Numbered from the stretch's first letter, positions 11,904 to 27,191 are shown. The stretch: 64,000 nt of DNA from Populus alba (GCF_005239225.2 NC_133287.1:3515493-3579492), one strand, 5' to 3'. Notes: a model not told the origin generated them from the sequence alone. A program made the numbers and translations.

Positions 11904-12060
11904 TTATTTGATAAAAATTAAGCACAAGGTAATGTGGGTCTGTGCAAGTTTCAAGCCCAAAGGGCTTTCACTTGAGGGGGTGTGTTAGAAAATAATATAA
12001 ATCATATCCTAGAACCTCACCTAACAGCTTAAGCTTTTGAGTTGAGATGGTTCTTCGACA
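11770..12060 (+). mobile_element. Complete TRIM (terminal-repeat retrotransposon in miniature), 291 bp
   Basis: Two 78-bp direct terminal repeats (11770-11847 and 11983-12060), both TG...CA, with about four or five mismatches. They flank a 135-bp internal region. A primer-binding site TGGTATCAGAGTC sits immediately after the 5' LTR at 11848, and a polypurine tract (ttgaggggg) lies just before the 3' LTR. The flanks ctact and ctcct look like a 5-bp target-site duplication with one mismatch. There is no coding capacity, as expected for TRIMs. The internal region also holds a tRNA-like B-box phrase (GAGTTCGAATCTC at ~11880). Related, older copies lie at 60274-60784. Confidence 0.88.
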
Positions 12061-14097
12061 CTCCTCACCTGGTTTTAATAACAAGATTTTTTATTCCATG
12101 AAATTACTATTATTTATTCAACTATATCATATAAACTGTTATAAAATCAAGCAACAAATTAATAAAAATTATTTTTTTAAGACTGTGATAACCTATATGC
12201 AAAGCAAAATGAAAAAAAGTTGTGAGATTTAATTTCTAATTAATTTAATGTTGAAGTATTAAATTAAAAAAACAAAAAAAAAAGTTTAATTTGTCAATTC
12301 CTTAAACTAGATCAACTAGCCAAACTTGTGAATCAATTTATGAATTCTAAAAAGTTTTATAACATGGTTTTTTTTTTTTAATTATATGATAAAAAATAAA
12401 TGATCACAAAATTGAGTTTAATTAAACAAAAAAAAAAGAGGTTATTTTGCCAAATCTATGAACCAGTGCAACTTAGGTTACCTTGCTAAACCTATAAGCC
12501 AGGTCATGAACTTCACAAAGGTTAAAGAATTTAATTTTTTCTTTGAATCCGTGTTTTATTTAATTATATATTAAAAAAAAATGATCATAAAATTGAGTAT
12601 TAAACCAATACTAAGATGTTTGTTTGAAACCATGATAATCTTATACAAAGCAAAATAAAATAAAATAAATTATGAAGTTAAATTCTCAATCAACTTAATA
12701 TTAAAAGATAAAATAAAAAAAATCTAGAAAGAAAACTTAATTAAAAAAACTTGAGACTAAATCAAAGATATTTTTAAAATTAAAGAATTGAATTGAAAAA
12801 AAAAAAGTGTCTTATGTGTGCGAAATATACGTTAGAGCGTGAGGAAGGCTTGTAGCCTCTAGGCAGTGCACAAGCATTCCTCTAAGCTTCAATCGATGTT
12901 GTTTAGAAATAATTATTTTCTGTTTGATTTAGTTTTTATCTAAAAAATTAACTAAATTGATTTTTTTTAAAAAAAACCAAAACTGGTTCAAACCGATTGA
13001 TTTTAGTTCGGTTTGGTTATTTTAGAGCAAAAACTGAAAACTAACCGATTGGCTCGGTTTTTTCCGGTTTGGCTCGGTTATTAATTTCGGTTTGGTTTTT
13101 TGATTTTAGATTTATAAAATTGAGTCCGAACCAAACTGATGAATTTTTTTAAATATTATCGGTTTAATTTTTTTTTTTCTGAGTTGGTTATTTTAGTTAT
13201 TATTTTTTCCGGTGTTTAATTTATTTTTCCAATATTTTTCTCACCTGTGATATTGTTTTTTATTCCATTGAAATCTTTTGTCGTCTTTCTTATAAGGTGA
13301 CACGTGGTGCAAGAGGAGGTTCAATGGGGCCTGTGGCAACCTATTCCTCTCCTTTTCATCGCTTCAGTTCTCGTGACTGGCTTATGCTACTCTTCTCTCT
13401 AGACTTCAATATTTTTCTATTCTTTAATTTTAGTCCTTTTACTTTCAATTGTTTTTAAAAAATGAAGAATCCCAACAATATCTTGAAAAATTAACCATCA
13501 AACTGATATTGGGATAATTATTTGATACAATGGTGAGCACAATAAAAGTAGATTAAAATAAATTATCAACAAAAAATCTTAATAAATACAACATCAAAAA
13601 ATAAAATTAAAATAAAAAAATTTAATAGCCAAAGAAAATAAAAAATAAAGGACTAGATTTGAAAGTACCTTTTTTGAAACAACAAAAGGAGCGTTCGTTC
13701 GTTTTTTTTTTTTTTTGATTTATCAATTTAACATATTAATTATATAAAAAATAAATTAAAATAGGTTATCACTCTAAATATTAATAAGCACAAAATCTAG
13801 TATTAATCTTTTAAAAAATAATAATAATAAAAACTAACACTAATCCACAGTTTTTTTCTTATTTAATCTTAAAACTACTAAAATAAGAAGCACCCTTTGC
13901 TAATTTGCTCGATGCCATTTCAAACTGAAAACGACACCGTAATAGCTAATGCAAAATCTTATTTCCAGTTTCTTCTTCAACTTGCTTCTCTTTCTGCAGT
14001 TGTTGCTCTTCTTTCTATTCACCTCTCCCTTCCTCGTGGGCAAAATATTCTCATACAAAATAATTAATCCAGTGCAAACAAAAACAATCTCCAAATC
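12061..14097. repeat. AT-rich intergenic repeats upstream of TRAPPC13
   Basis: No gene recognised. Around 12180-12430 and 12600-12790 there are two diverged copies of an A-rich repeat with phrases such as aaagcaaaat and tcaacttaatatta, the latter shared with 58700-59760. At 12990-13180 there are many CGGTTTGGTT-type motifs, a common degenerate plant repeat. An ACACGTGG G-box/ABRE-like site lies near 13300, about 0.8 kb upstream of the TRAPPC13 start. Whether it acts on that gene is unknown. Confidence 0.55.
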
Positions 14098-17000
14098 ATG
14101 AGCACGCCACCAGCTACCCAATCACTAGCCTTCCGTGTAATGCGACTATGCCGTCCATCTTTCCACGTCGACACTCCTCTCCTTCTGGACCCCTCCGATC
14201 TCATTCTCGGTGAAGACATCTTCGACGATCCTCTCGCCGCCACTCACCTCCCTCCACTCATCGATACCCACCTCACCAATCCGATCGACTCCTCCGATCT
14301 AAGTTACCGCTCTCGATTCCTCCTCCAAAACCCCTCCGATTCCTTCGGTCTCTCTGGCCTCCTCGTCCTCCCTCAATCCTTCGGGTTCCACTCCCTCCTC
14401 CCTCCCCCTGTCTCTCTAAAATTTCTCTATCTCCGTCTAAAACTAACTTTTTTTTTTTAAATAATTTTATTTTCGTAGGGCGATTTATCTGGGAGAGACG
14501 TTTTGCAGTTACGTTAGCATTAATAACAGTTCTAATTTTGAAGTTAGAGATATTGTTATTAAGGTTAGTAGTGTGATTAACTTTAATTTATATGTTAATT
14601 ACTTGTGATATTCCTGTAATTTTGAGCTTTTTAATAACGCAGGCTGAAATGCAAACGGAGAGACAAAGGATTTTACTGCTAGATACCTCAAAAACACCTG
14701 TTGAATCAATTCGAGCCAGCGGCCGTTACGATTTTATTGTTGAACATGACGTGAAAGAACTCGGAGCTCATACGTGAGTTTGTTTGGTTTTTTTTTTTTT
14801 TAATTGAATGCGAGTGTGTAATGCACGCACGCACGATACTAGACTGTGGATGTTTTTAATGGTTGTGTGGTGTTTGTTGTGATTTGTAGGTTGGTTTGTA
14901 CTGCTTTGTATACTGACGGTGATGGTGAAAGGAAATATCTGCCGCAGTTTTTCAAGTTTATTGTTGCAAATCCGCTTTCGGTTAGGACTAAGGTATGTTT
15001 CTTGTTCTGCGAATGTGTGAACAAAATCATTTCATATGAATGGTTGCACATGGTTAGTGCTAGACGTAGTGTTGCTTTGCAGTATGGTGTTTTTAGAAAC
15101 TTTCATGTGTGTTTAGGTTAATTGTTTCTGAATTTTGATTTTAATATATTTGTCTTTGTGCTGTTTTCTTGGCAGGTCCGTGTAGTCAAGGTATGTTCAG
15201 CTTTTTTCTACTGTAAGTTAAGATCTTGTCTGGATAAATATGTGATACTTTTAGATTTCATTAATGAATATTGGAGTAAATGGAATGGAAACCGACAAGT
15301 AGTTTCAGAATTATAAATTTTTTTATTAATTTTGCAACACTGGAGAAATCTTTAGTTTTTTCTTTCTTTACTTGTTTTTGAAAAACGAATATCTAATGTG
15401 GCGGTTAGTATGTGAATGATGTATGTTTGAGGTAGCTCTCGTGAAAGAGGGCTATTTTTCGTGCCAAGATGGTTTTATACATGTTAATCCTGGATTAGAG
15501 CAAGCTAAAGTTAGCATAATTGTGATGCAGAGATCCCAATTATGCAATCATATATTTTTACCTGAAACTCTTCAGTTATGCTACTCTTGAGTCTTGACTT
15601 GAGGTCAATTTACCACTCTTGTACCAGTTTGTACACGTGTATTGATCCAGATTAAGCTCACTAGTCTTCCTTGCTTAACAATTCTATTATCAATAATGAT
15701 TCTTCAAAGATTTTGAAATACTTTCTGAATTATGTTGGCATCATTTGGATATACTGTATCTACAAGTTTTGCAAGGCCGTTTGGGTATGTATTCATGTTA
15801 GTTTATTCTTCCTGTAAATGCTGTTTCTTGTATCTCAGGAAACTACATATTTAGAGGCATGCATTGAGAATCACACAAAAACAAACCTTTACATGGACCA
15901 AGTTGAGTTTGAGCCAGCTCCAAATTGGAGTGCAAAAATTCTAAAAGCTGACGAACACAAATCTGAGGATAATTCTCCATCCAGGTGTGTAACAGGTGTA
16001 TTATTTGGGACGGCTTCCCTCAACTCAACACATTATATGCTTCATTTAATTTTCGTTGTGTGTGATTGCATTTACTCATGAACTTTTCAGAAGCTTGAGT
16101 GAAACTGATCTTATCAAGCTTTAATTTTTGCTACTATCGATCATACACTGCTGACAGGGAAATATTCAAGCCACCTGTCCTTGTTAAATCTGGTGGAGGA
16201 ATTCGCAACTATCTTTACCAACTGTCATTGTCCTCGCATGGTTCAGCAGAGAGTAATGTTCTTGGTAAGCTTCAGATAACATGGCGCACAAATTTAGGTG
16301 AACCTGGTCGCCTACAGACACAGCAAATACTTGGCACTGTAAGTATGCTGCAATGGTATTGAAAAAAATTGATGCTTCATTTCTATGTTGACATGCAATC
16401 ACTTGCTAAAAAAACTTTCAAGAAATTTAGTTTTTCAAAATTTTATTACACCTGCATCTTTTCTCTTCTCTTACTGTATTGATTTTACTTGTACATTGTG
16501 ATACGATTATCCATAGAAATATGTTAAAAATTGCTTCTTTTGGGGTTCTATTCACATATGTGCATTCACACACGTTGTCCTTGTGTCTGCTGTGATAGGA
16601 AACATGCATGTACATATTGCTTCAGTATTGTAGAGCCCGTTTGGCATTGCTGCCAAACCGGCGTTTTGTAAAAATTCAAATTTTTTTTTTTTTTTTTTTT
16701 TTGCTAAAATTGAGTGACGGTTGTACTTTCTGGATCGTTTTGATGTGCTGATGTCAAAAATGATTTTTAAAAAATGAAAAAACATCATTTGCATGCTTTT
16801 CGGCACGAAAAGCTATTTGAAAAGCAATCGCTACCACACTGCCAAACACGCTCTTAGCATCTGGGAATTTTCTTCTGCAGTCCATCACGCCTAAGGAGAT
16901 AGCGTTACATGTTGCTGAGGTTCCATCTGCCATCAACTTGGATAGACCATTTTTGGTAATTCTACTTCTGTTTTTGCTATTTTTCTTAGTAATTTTTTGT

Positions 17001-19456
17001 CAGCTAGAATTCATCCCTTTTGTCATGCACTTTTAAGTTCACCATATAGTTTCCCGTACCAACTTTCATTTTCCAAATGTTGCTTTATATAAACTTTTCA
17101 ACTGTTTATATAGTTTGATTTGGAAACTAAAGCAGTCAGTTTTCTTCAGGTACACTTGAATCTCACAAACCAGACGGATAGAGAATTGGGCCCTTTTGAA
17201 GTTTGGTTGTCACAAGATGATACTCTTGATGAGAAAACTGTTATGATTAATGGTCTCCAAACAATGGTAATGCTTCATTTGGGCTTCAAAGAGTCTCCTT
17301 TACCAAAGCTGACCTTATTTTCAGTGCCATGTTCTGTTTAGATACAATTTTTGGCTTAAGATGTGTATTGATCAAACGAAACTCACCTATCAAGTATTGC
17401 TGTTTGTCATGACAACTTGTTGAATCATCATGATATATATATATATAGGTTTGAACCTGTGACCTCAACTTAGTAGCACAGCTCAACAATTTATTTTATT
17501 ATTCAGTGCAAGCAAACATCAGCTTGCTCCATTCATGTTTGTTTTGAATTTTAAGGTGTTAGGATAAATTTCTTGACATGAGTTGATGAAATATTTTTAG
17601 GAACTCGGATGGCTGTAAAGAAACTTCTATGCTATGATAATTGATTTTTTTAAGTGCACAAAAGTCCTGATTTTTTTAGTTACTGATCTGAGGATATGGC
17701 ATTGTTCACAGGAATTATCCCAGTTGGAAGCATTTGGTAGCACAGATTTTAACTTGGTATGTAGAATAATTCTGACCTGTAAATTCTACACTGATTTAGT
17801 TTCTGGTGATGGATTGTGGCCCTTTTTGCATGTAATATTTTTTTTTAGTTTATTCTGCACATCTTTGATCAGGTAACCTTTGCAGTGCATTATATTAATG
17901 ACACTTCTGCTCAGTGTTGTCAAGAGGCACTTAGGTGCTCACCTTGGCGCTCCAGGTGAGGTGAGGCCACAACATCTTTATTAGCCTCAGGCGATGAATT
18001 TCAATGAAGCGCTGCCTAGGCGAGTGCCTCATGAGTGGGTGCTAGGCGTTAAAGGGAGCACCTGATTGAAATACTTCCTTTTCTATTGGATTTCTCTTAC
18101 TTTTTTTTTTTTTAAAAAACTGATTTATGTTTTGACCTATTTGTCCTTTTTTTTATCACAAGAAACAACTTAAGGAATTTTTTGTAAAAAACAAAGATTA
18201 GGGTAAAAAAAGAATAAAAAAATCATTAAAATGGGAGACATATAGTCAAGGAAGGACACTTGAAGAGAATTCTTCAACACCGGTCACACTTTGCATTGAC
18301 CAGAGTTAGAGAACAACAACACAAGTACAGAATAGGAAAGCATGGATGGAGATTTTTTGAAGATTAATGAATAATGATGATGATATTTAAGTTTGCTTCT
18401 TAATCTATTAGTGTACTTGTTGCTTTAAATTATTTTATTTTGTTTTAAGGTTGAAAAATATAACTTTATACAACTATGTTATGGTTTTTGTTTTTGTTTT
18501 TTTTTTGTTTTTTTTAATTTTCTAATATTCTAATCTTAATTGGGAAGATATATATTTTAGATGTATATAATATTATACCTATATATTTTCTAATCTGTAG
18601 CATATCACCTTGGTTCATTCAGGCGCGCGCCTCGGGCATTTTACAGGCTTGGTGCCTTTTAGTGCCTTTGACAACACTGCTTCTGCTCTAAAAAGAATTC
18701 ACACAATATTTACCAAACAGGACTCTGAAATCACTTTTTTCATTGTTACGAGTAGTAGACTGGTATTTATGTTCTTTCTTGCTGCTTTTATTTCTGCAGA
18801 ACGTTATTGCTACTAAGCTTGGAGTCCAGAAAATAACAGGCATTACAGTATTTGACAAATCAGAGAAGAAAACTTATGCCCCATTGCCTGATTTAGAGGT
18901 CAGTTATGTATGCCAATTTGTCGTGTTTTTAGTGACCACTAGCATTTTGAATATCCTTTGATGTTCCTTAATTTTGTTTTGCCTGTGATGCTCTAAATAT
19001 TCTCTTTAATAAATGGTTATTCAAACAATCAAATTAGCGAAATTCCCGAACTCAGTTTAGGCTAGATTGAACTAAATCTTTATCTTTAGCCCTATCCAAG
19101 TTTGGAATTTTACTACAATTGCCCTGCTGCCTTTATTATATATAAAAATGCATTTGTTAGTATTTACTATTTATCCTCTAATTAGATTTTGTTTCCCAAA
19201 GCTGTAATTTTTATCCCTGCTGACCAGTTATGTGGATGTATAACATACGGACCATGAGTTCTGAATCTAGCTTTGAATTATTTTTCTTGTTCTACTATTC
19301 ACTTGACCGGTGAGTGGGGTGAACTGGTTTGACTTGATCCATTTCATAATTTATGGACAGTTCAGGTTTAATGCATAATCTAATTGCTGCTACTTTGAAT
19401 CCTCGCATAATCATTGATGCTCGCACTTGTTGCAGATATTCGTGGACATGCATTGA
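14098..19456 (+). CDS. TRAPPC13: Trafficking protein particle complex subunit 13 (TRAPPC13, DUF974)
   Basis: Twelve exons: 14098-14384, 14479-14563, 14643-14773, 14890-14992, 15176-15190, 15839-15984, 16158-16338, 16881-16955, 17150-17266, 17712-17756, 18800-18898 and 19436-19456. They join to 434 codons plus TGA, the expected size for this family. The product is a DUF974 subunit of the TRAPP complexes, which tether vesicles and activate Rab GTPases at the Golgi and related membranes. Recognisable stretches are LCRPSFHVDTPL, YLGETFCSYVSINNSS, LGAHTLVCTALYTDGDGE, QVEFEPAPNWSA and the terminal LEIFVD. The ATG follows an in-frame start at the family's usual position. The exon 1 donor (GG|gttcca) is weak, but it is the one that gives SFG-AIYLGE. 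Exon 5 is only 15 nt (VRVVK). Introns 7 and 10 carry transposons. The 3'UTR probably runs to about 19860. Confidence 0.9.
16633..16853. mobile_element. Tourist/PIF-Harbinger-like MITE in TRAPPC13 intron 7
   Basis: Terminal inverted repeats: gagcccgtttggca at the left and tgccaaacacgctc at the right. The flanking trinucleotides are GTA and TTA, a near match to the TTA/TAA target duplication typical of this superfamily. The interior holds the phrases gatcgttttgatgtgctgat and cacgaaaagc that recur in the related elements at 55511-55720 and, partly, at ~62640-62812. There is no coding capacity. Confidence 0.72.
17912..18679. mobile_element. Non-autonomous hAT element (768 bp) in TRAPPC13 intron 10
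   Basis: Inverted ends CAGTGTTGTCAAGAGGCACT and, at the right, the complement of AGTGCCTTTGACAACACTG. The element is flanked by a perfect 8-bp direct repeat CTTCTGCT (17904-17911 and 18680-18687), the hallmark of hAT insertion. The subterminal regions are GC-richer with repeated gcgcc/ggcgc motifs (tgcctaggcgag, gcgcgcgcctcg). The centre is AT-rich with no transposase frame. Confidence 0.88.
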
Positions 19457-20473
19457 TCAGTTGGACCTCCTTATCCATTTTCGATGCTGCGAGGAGCTGT
19501 CCATCCATGGAGCAAAACGTGTTAATATATCCAGTCATTCACTAGACCAAGCAAATTTTATACTGAAAGCCCTTGTTCAACTACCTTCATGGAATATCAT
19601 TTGTTCCAGCAGCTCCATTGACTCGCTGCTGTGCTTCACTAATCTCTCCGTCCCCAGGAGCAAGTCCAGATGGATTCCCTATAAAATGATCCCAGAGGAT
19701 TGGGGAGGAGGCTAGAAACATCTTTTCCAAGCATTTCCTGTGATGACTAGATTTCAGCTTTGTTGCTTTTCAGTTGTAGATAGTGAAACTCCTTTTGCCA
19801 TGATCCACGAAACTAAACTGTATCATGAAAATGAGGCATTTCAAATTAATGAATTAAAATAATTTTAGTTTGTATCCATGGCATTCACTGTTAATCTACT
19901 TCCAGAACATGATCTGCTATGTTAGAATTGCGACCTAGCGTATTTGATGATGATACTGAGAGGCTGAGGCCATCAATGACGGAATTTTCTACTAGGAATC
20001 CATTAAAAACCAATGTAAAGTTGAGATTGCACCTGGGTAGATTCAAGATTTGTTGATAATGCTTATACTTAGAGAGTAAAAGAAGGATCGCAACTCCACA
20101 TGTGCTTCAGCAGTGTTTTTTCGACGCATGGAGAGAAACTAGTTGATCTCTTTTTTTTTTTTTTTGGGCTCGCGTATTTTGGAGAGAGAGAGAGAGAGAT
20201 TAATTAACACCGATTCTTCCCATTAAACTTGATCGGCAAGCTTAATCAAGTTGAGAAATACAGGAAACTGATAACAAAAACAAGAAAAACTGAATCCAGC
20301 AAAAGATGTGAGGGGGGAGATTCTTAGGGCACTAATTCTCCCGAAATAAGCCGATAATGGAACCAAATCAAGGCAAGGGAATGATATATACAGGAAGCTG
20401 GGAATAAAAACCAGAAAGCTGGAAATTCAAAGAACAGAGTAAAAGAGGAATCATCAGTCATCACATAATCCCT
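19457..20473. other. Convergent 3' spacer between TRAPPC13 and TSJT1-like gene
   Basis: Holds the probable 3'UTRs of both genes. An AT-rich end near 19850 would suit TRAPPC13 polyadenylation. A poly-T tract followed by a (GA)n run lies at about 20148-20200. The 120-codon + ORF covering the last exon reads in another frame downstream of the real stop and has no recognised family. Confidence 0.5.
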
Positions 20474-21453
20474 CTAGGCGCGTGAGCCTCCCAAAGCCCA
20501 GTTGGCTTCACTACCAACACGAGGCATGCTGCCAATTCTGGAATGGACATCAACCTTGAAGTTAGCCCCACACATTGTTCCCTCACTGTCAATCCTAGGC
20601 AATGCCTTCATTTTGCTACTTGGATGCTCGAAGCTCATCAAGCCCTGTTCACTGTGGAACATGCACGCCAATGGAAATGGAGCAAATGATTTAGCACAAC
20701 TCCCCTTTATCACCTCCAAGTTGTCCGAAATTACCACTGACCCATCACCTGCAATCCCCCAGAATAGCTCAGCACCTTCATTTGCACCCTGCATTGCAAA
20801 ACAGTGAACAAAATCATTTCCCATTTCTACCTAGAGTTTAAACATGTCCCTTTCTTTCTTCAGGGATTCTAGAGCAGCTCACCAGTGCAGCAAAGACCTG
20901 TCCAGCCTTGCTATCATAGACCACAAATCCAAACCTGCCATCCATGTCCTGAAGAACCTTGTGAGCTGGATATGGGCCACGGTCACGGAGGGTCCGGTAT
21001 GCTTCAATAATAAGCATGGCCTCGTTGGCGCCCTTCGATAGCCCGTACTGTTTGTTGAGGCTGCACAGGTTGTTCAAGCTCCCCAAGAAAATGCAGTAAA
21101 TGCCATCCAATCCACAGAACAGCCTGCAATTACATCAGATCAGAGTATTCAAGATCAGTTCACATGGGCAATGCCTAACCCTAACAGGAAACAAAAACAG
21201 AGAGTGAAAGACTGAAGAGGGAGATCGGGAATGTAATGTACCTCTGCTGTCTGGGATAAGAATTTCCTTGTGAAATACAAGCAAGCAATGCAGAGTCTCC
21301 AAAGCTCATTGTGAAAGCATTAGAAGGATTGGAAGATACAAAATCCTTCACAATCTCCTCAGGAAGCTTTGGTTTTCTTGATGAACATAATGAAGCTGGA
21401 CTGTACAGCTCCTGGGGTGGATTCACTAACCCTTTGTTGAAAATTGCCAACAT
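20474..21453 (-). CDS. Stem-specific protein TSJT1-like / aluminium-induced protein with YGL and LRDR motifs
   Basis: Three exons on the - strand: 21453-21242, 21123-20883 and 20788-20474, joining to 255 codons plus TAG. This is the usual length for the DUF3700 family, whose fold resembles class II glutamine amidotransferases (N-terminal nucleophile type). Members are stress-, auxin- or dormancy-responsive, but their enzyme activity is not established. The start MLAIFNKGLV, the YGL motif (residues 97-99) and LRDR (116-119) are all present, followed by HKVLQDMDGRFGFVVYD and a C-terminal SRIGSMPRVGS stretch. The phases (AG|G and phase 0) fit without gaps. The gene is convergent with TRAPPC13 and looks functional. 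Confidence 0.9.
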
Positions 21454-21597
21454 CTTTCTCTCTTTCTAGGAACCCTTTTTAACACACAGAAATCTTTGAT
21501 CAATGAGATTGGAAGCAGAAAAACAACGAACACGATCAATAAATTGTGATGCGAATCTTAAGAAACAAATGCTATGGAGAAAAAGGAGCGACGCCCT

Positions 21598-21612
21598 CTT
21601 CTATATATAGTC
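21598..21612 (-). promoter_or_regulatory. TATA box of the TSJT1-like gene
   Basis: The + strand reads tctatatatagtc, giving TATATATAG on the gene strand about 150 bp upstream of the ATG. With transcription starting ~30 bp downstream this implies a 5'UTR of roughly 110-120 nt. The position is plausible; it is inferred only from sequence. Confidence 0.55.
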
Positions 21613-23719
21613 GTGGGAGGAAGATGTGGCATTGCGTGGCAACATAATCCAAACTCGAGGATCTAGGCTTGGATGACGCCCTATTTTTTGTTAGAGAAAT
21701 CTACTTCTGTAAAGGGGAGTCCAAGGACATAAATAGGATAAGATTTCCGTAAATATAGCTCTAAATATATTTAATGATTTAATTCAGGAAGAACATGTGC
21801 TGGTGATGGTGATGCTGCCTTTTTCCTGCAAGGAATCAGTATAAAAAATTTATGATACAAGGGAATTGGTCTTTCAGTCTTATCCATAATAGGAGGTGAG
21901 TTGACTATGAGTTAGAAATGAGTCAGCAAAATGATGGACGGTGGTGAAAATGAGTCACCAAACGATTGCCATGTCTCTGCCACGTCTCCGACTTGTATAG
22001 AAGGATTGTGTCTAAAATAAGCAGTTTTTAGATCCTTAGTTGTTTAATCGCCCCTTAGATCCGAATCAATTAAATCCGATGACCTAGGCTTGGTCTGGAA
22101 ACGTAATTTGCGTGTCTTTAGAATTTCAATGCAATTGATTTCTAAAAGTATTTTAGTTTTAATATATATATATAATTTCTTTTATATTTAATATCAATAT
22201 AACCAAATTATTAAAATTTATTAATTTAATATTTTTTTCAAATAAAATATATTTTTAAAATGTATACAAAAATATAAATTACTATACTCTCAAATACTTA
22301 GGTAGTGTTTGTTATTATGGCAACGAATATTTTTTAAAGTTTTTTTTTTTATTAAAATATCAATTTTTTTTATTTTTTAATATTTATTTTAGACATCGGT
22401 ATATCAAAACATTAATAAAAACATTAAAAAATAAATTTTAAATAAAAATAAATTTAATTTTTTTGTAAAGACACGGCTAGCTACATTGTCAAACGCTATC
22501 TTAATTGTCAATCAAAGTTTCTACAATAAAAATTAAAGTTACCAAACCTAGTTAGACCTGATTTAAGATTTGGTTTATAAGTCAAGTGAATATGAATTCA
22601 AAACATTATTATTTTATTTTAATAAGGGGAGAGTTATTTCTATAACAATGAATAGATCTAGATCTAGATAGAAAAAAAAATATTTTATTTTGTTTTGTTT
22701 TAACATTAAATTTACTATAAATAAAGAAAGAATTTGAAAAAAAAAAAAACATTTAAAAAGAAGAGAGAAATAAACAACGGTGTATAGAAATGAAAAAGAG
22801 AGCAACCCAAAGATACTAAAAACACAACACATGGCATTATGATAAGACAGAGTAATTTTGATAGATATAACTCAATTGATCAGGTTCTAAATTTATTTTC
22901 TAGAGATTATTAGTCCATGTCTCATAAACTTCAAGGTCATTGAAGATTTATATGGATATTAATTTTAAAACTCGTAAAATTAATCGAGATATTTATAAAT
23001 TAACCGAACAACAACGTTAATAATAATAATAATAATAAAAAAAAAGGTAAACAGAGTTGACAGCAAGTATTAACGATTTGGTGCCTAATGTCTTCCTCTC
23101 TCGTTGAAAGCAGAGGGAAGATGATCAATGGAGGTCCGAGAAGGGATGCTTGCCTCTTTCACAGCGAGTGCTGAGCTCTGCAAAAAGGATAAAGGGAAGA
23201 ACAGAAAAAAGAGAGGAGCAATACATATTCTTCATTTTCCCTGCACTGTCTCTCTGCTGCACAATAACCAGTCCAAGTAATCATCCGACCGTAGAACTTC
23301 AAAAGATTAGGGTAGAAAATGTCTGCATTAATTTCATATGCTAAAAATAAAACCATAAACGCTATCCTACAAAAGAAAAAGGTCAGATGATTCTGCAAGG
23401 ATGTTTGGAATCCAGTTCATGGTATGGCTGTCATCTCAATATTCTTTTTTAAGTATTGATGGTCATTTAAGAGTAATCTTAAAGTAATAGTCATTTAAGA
23501 TTTGAGCATTGCAATGGTATTAAACATATTCAATTTCTTAATTATTTTCTTTAACTTGTTCAAATTATTTAATTCTTATTTTTAATTTTTTTCTTATTGT
23601 ATCAACAATATTACTTGATAATTAAGCTGACAAGGATAATAATGTCTATTTTTTTTTAAAATAAAAATAAAAGAGATGTTACTTTGCATCGCTCACAAAA
23701 CATTATTCTTAAATGTTTA
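21613..23719. other. Intergenic spacer, AT-rich, upstream of TSJT1-like gene
   Basis: No gene recognised. It holds one clear MITE (22301-22500), several poly-A/T tracts and a (TAA)n run near 23020. The stretch at 23090-23340 is less AT-rich and has short ORFs on both strands with no recognisable domain. Similarity to the GH1 tandem units begins at about 23720. Confidence 0.5.
22301..22500. mobile_element. Tourist/PIF-Harbinger-like MITE (200 bp)
   Basis: Terminal inverted repeats ggtagtgtttg (left) and caaacgctatc (right) with perfect TTA target-site duplications at 22298-22300 and 22501-22503. The interior is very AT-rich with no coding capacity. It resembles the intronic elements at 16633 and 55511 in terminal style. 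Confidence 0.75.
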
Positions 23720-23881
23720 AACTTGAGATTTTCACCGATCAGGTATAAATTATCAACAGCAAGAGAGAGGAAAATAATTCCTTAATTACTCCTAGCTTCA
23801 GATTTATTTAAGAAAAAAATACACGATAAAGGATTACATCATGCCTCACTTGTGAAGATCACAATTAATACAATTCAGTGC

Positions 23882-27141
<3,260 letters not shown>

Positions 27142-27178
27142 ATTTCAACTTGGTTTTGATTAGCAAAAAGGATGCCTA

Positions 27179-27191
27179 GCCTTTATATAGA
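27179..27191 (-). promoter_or_regulatory. TATA box of GH1 copy A
   Basis: The gene-strand sequence CTATATAAAG lies only about 40-50 bp upstream of the ATG, implying a leader of perhaps 10-20 nt. The same element occurs before copy B (~34091-34100) and copy C (~41432-41441), so the core promoter was duplicated with the gene. Confidence 0.6.

Noticed and set aside
11848..11905. Possible tRNA gene in the TRIM internal region
   Set aside because: A B-box phrase is present, but no cloverleaf can be folded and the A- to B-box spacing is too short. The preceding words are the retrotransposon primer-binding site.
19353..19715. 120-codon + strand ORF after TRAPPC13
   Set aside because: It overlaps the true last exon in another frame and continues through the 3'UTR. 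The family ends at LEIFVD followed by a stop in the spliced frame.
20502..20807. 101-codon + strand ORF
   Set aside because: It is antisense to the third exon of the TSJT1-like gene, with no family resemblance.
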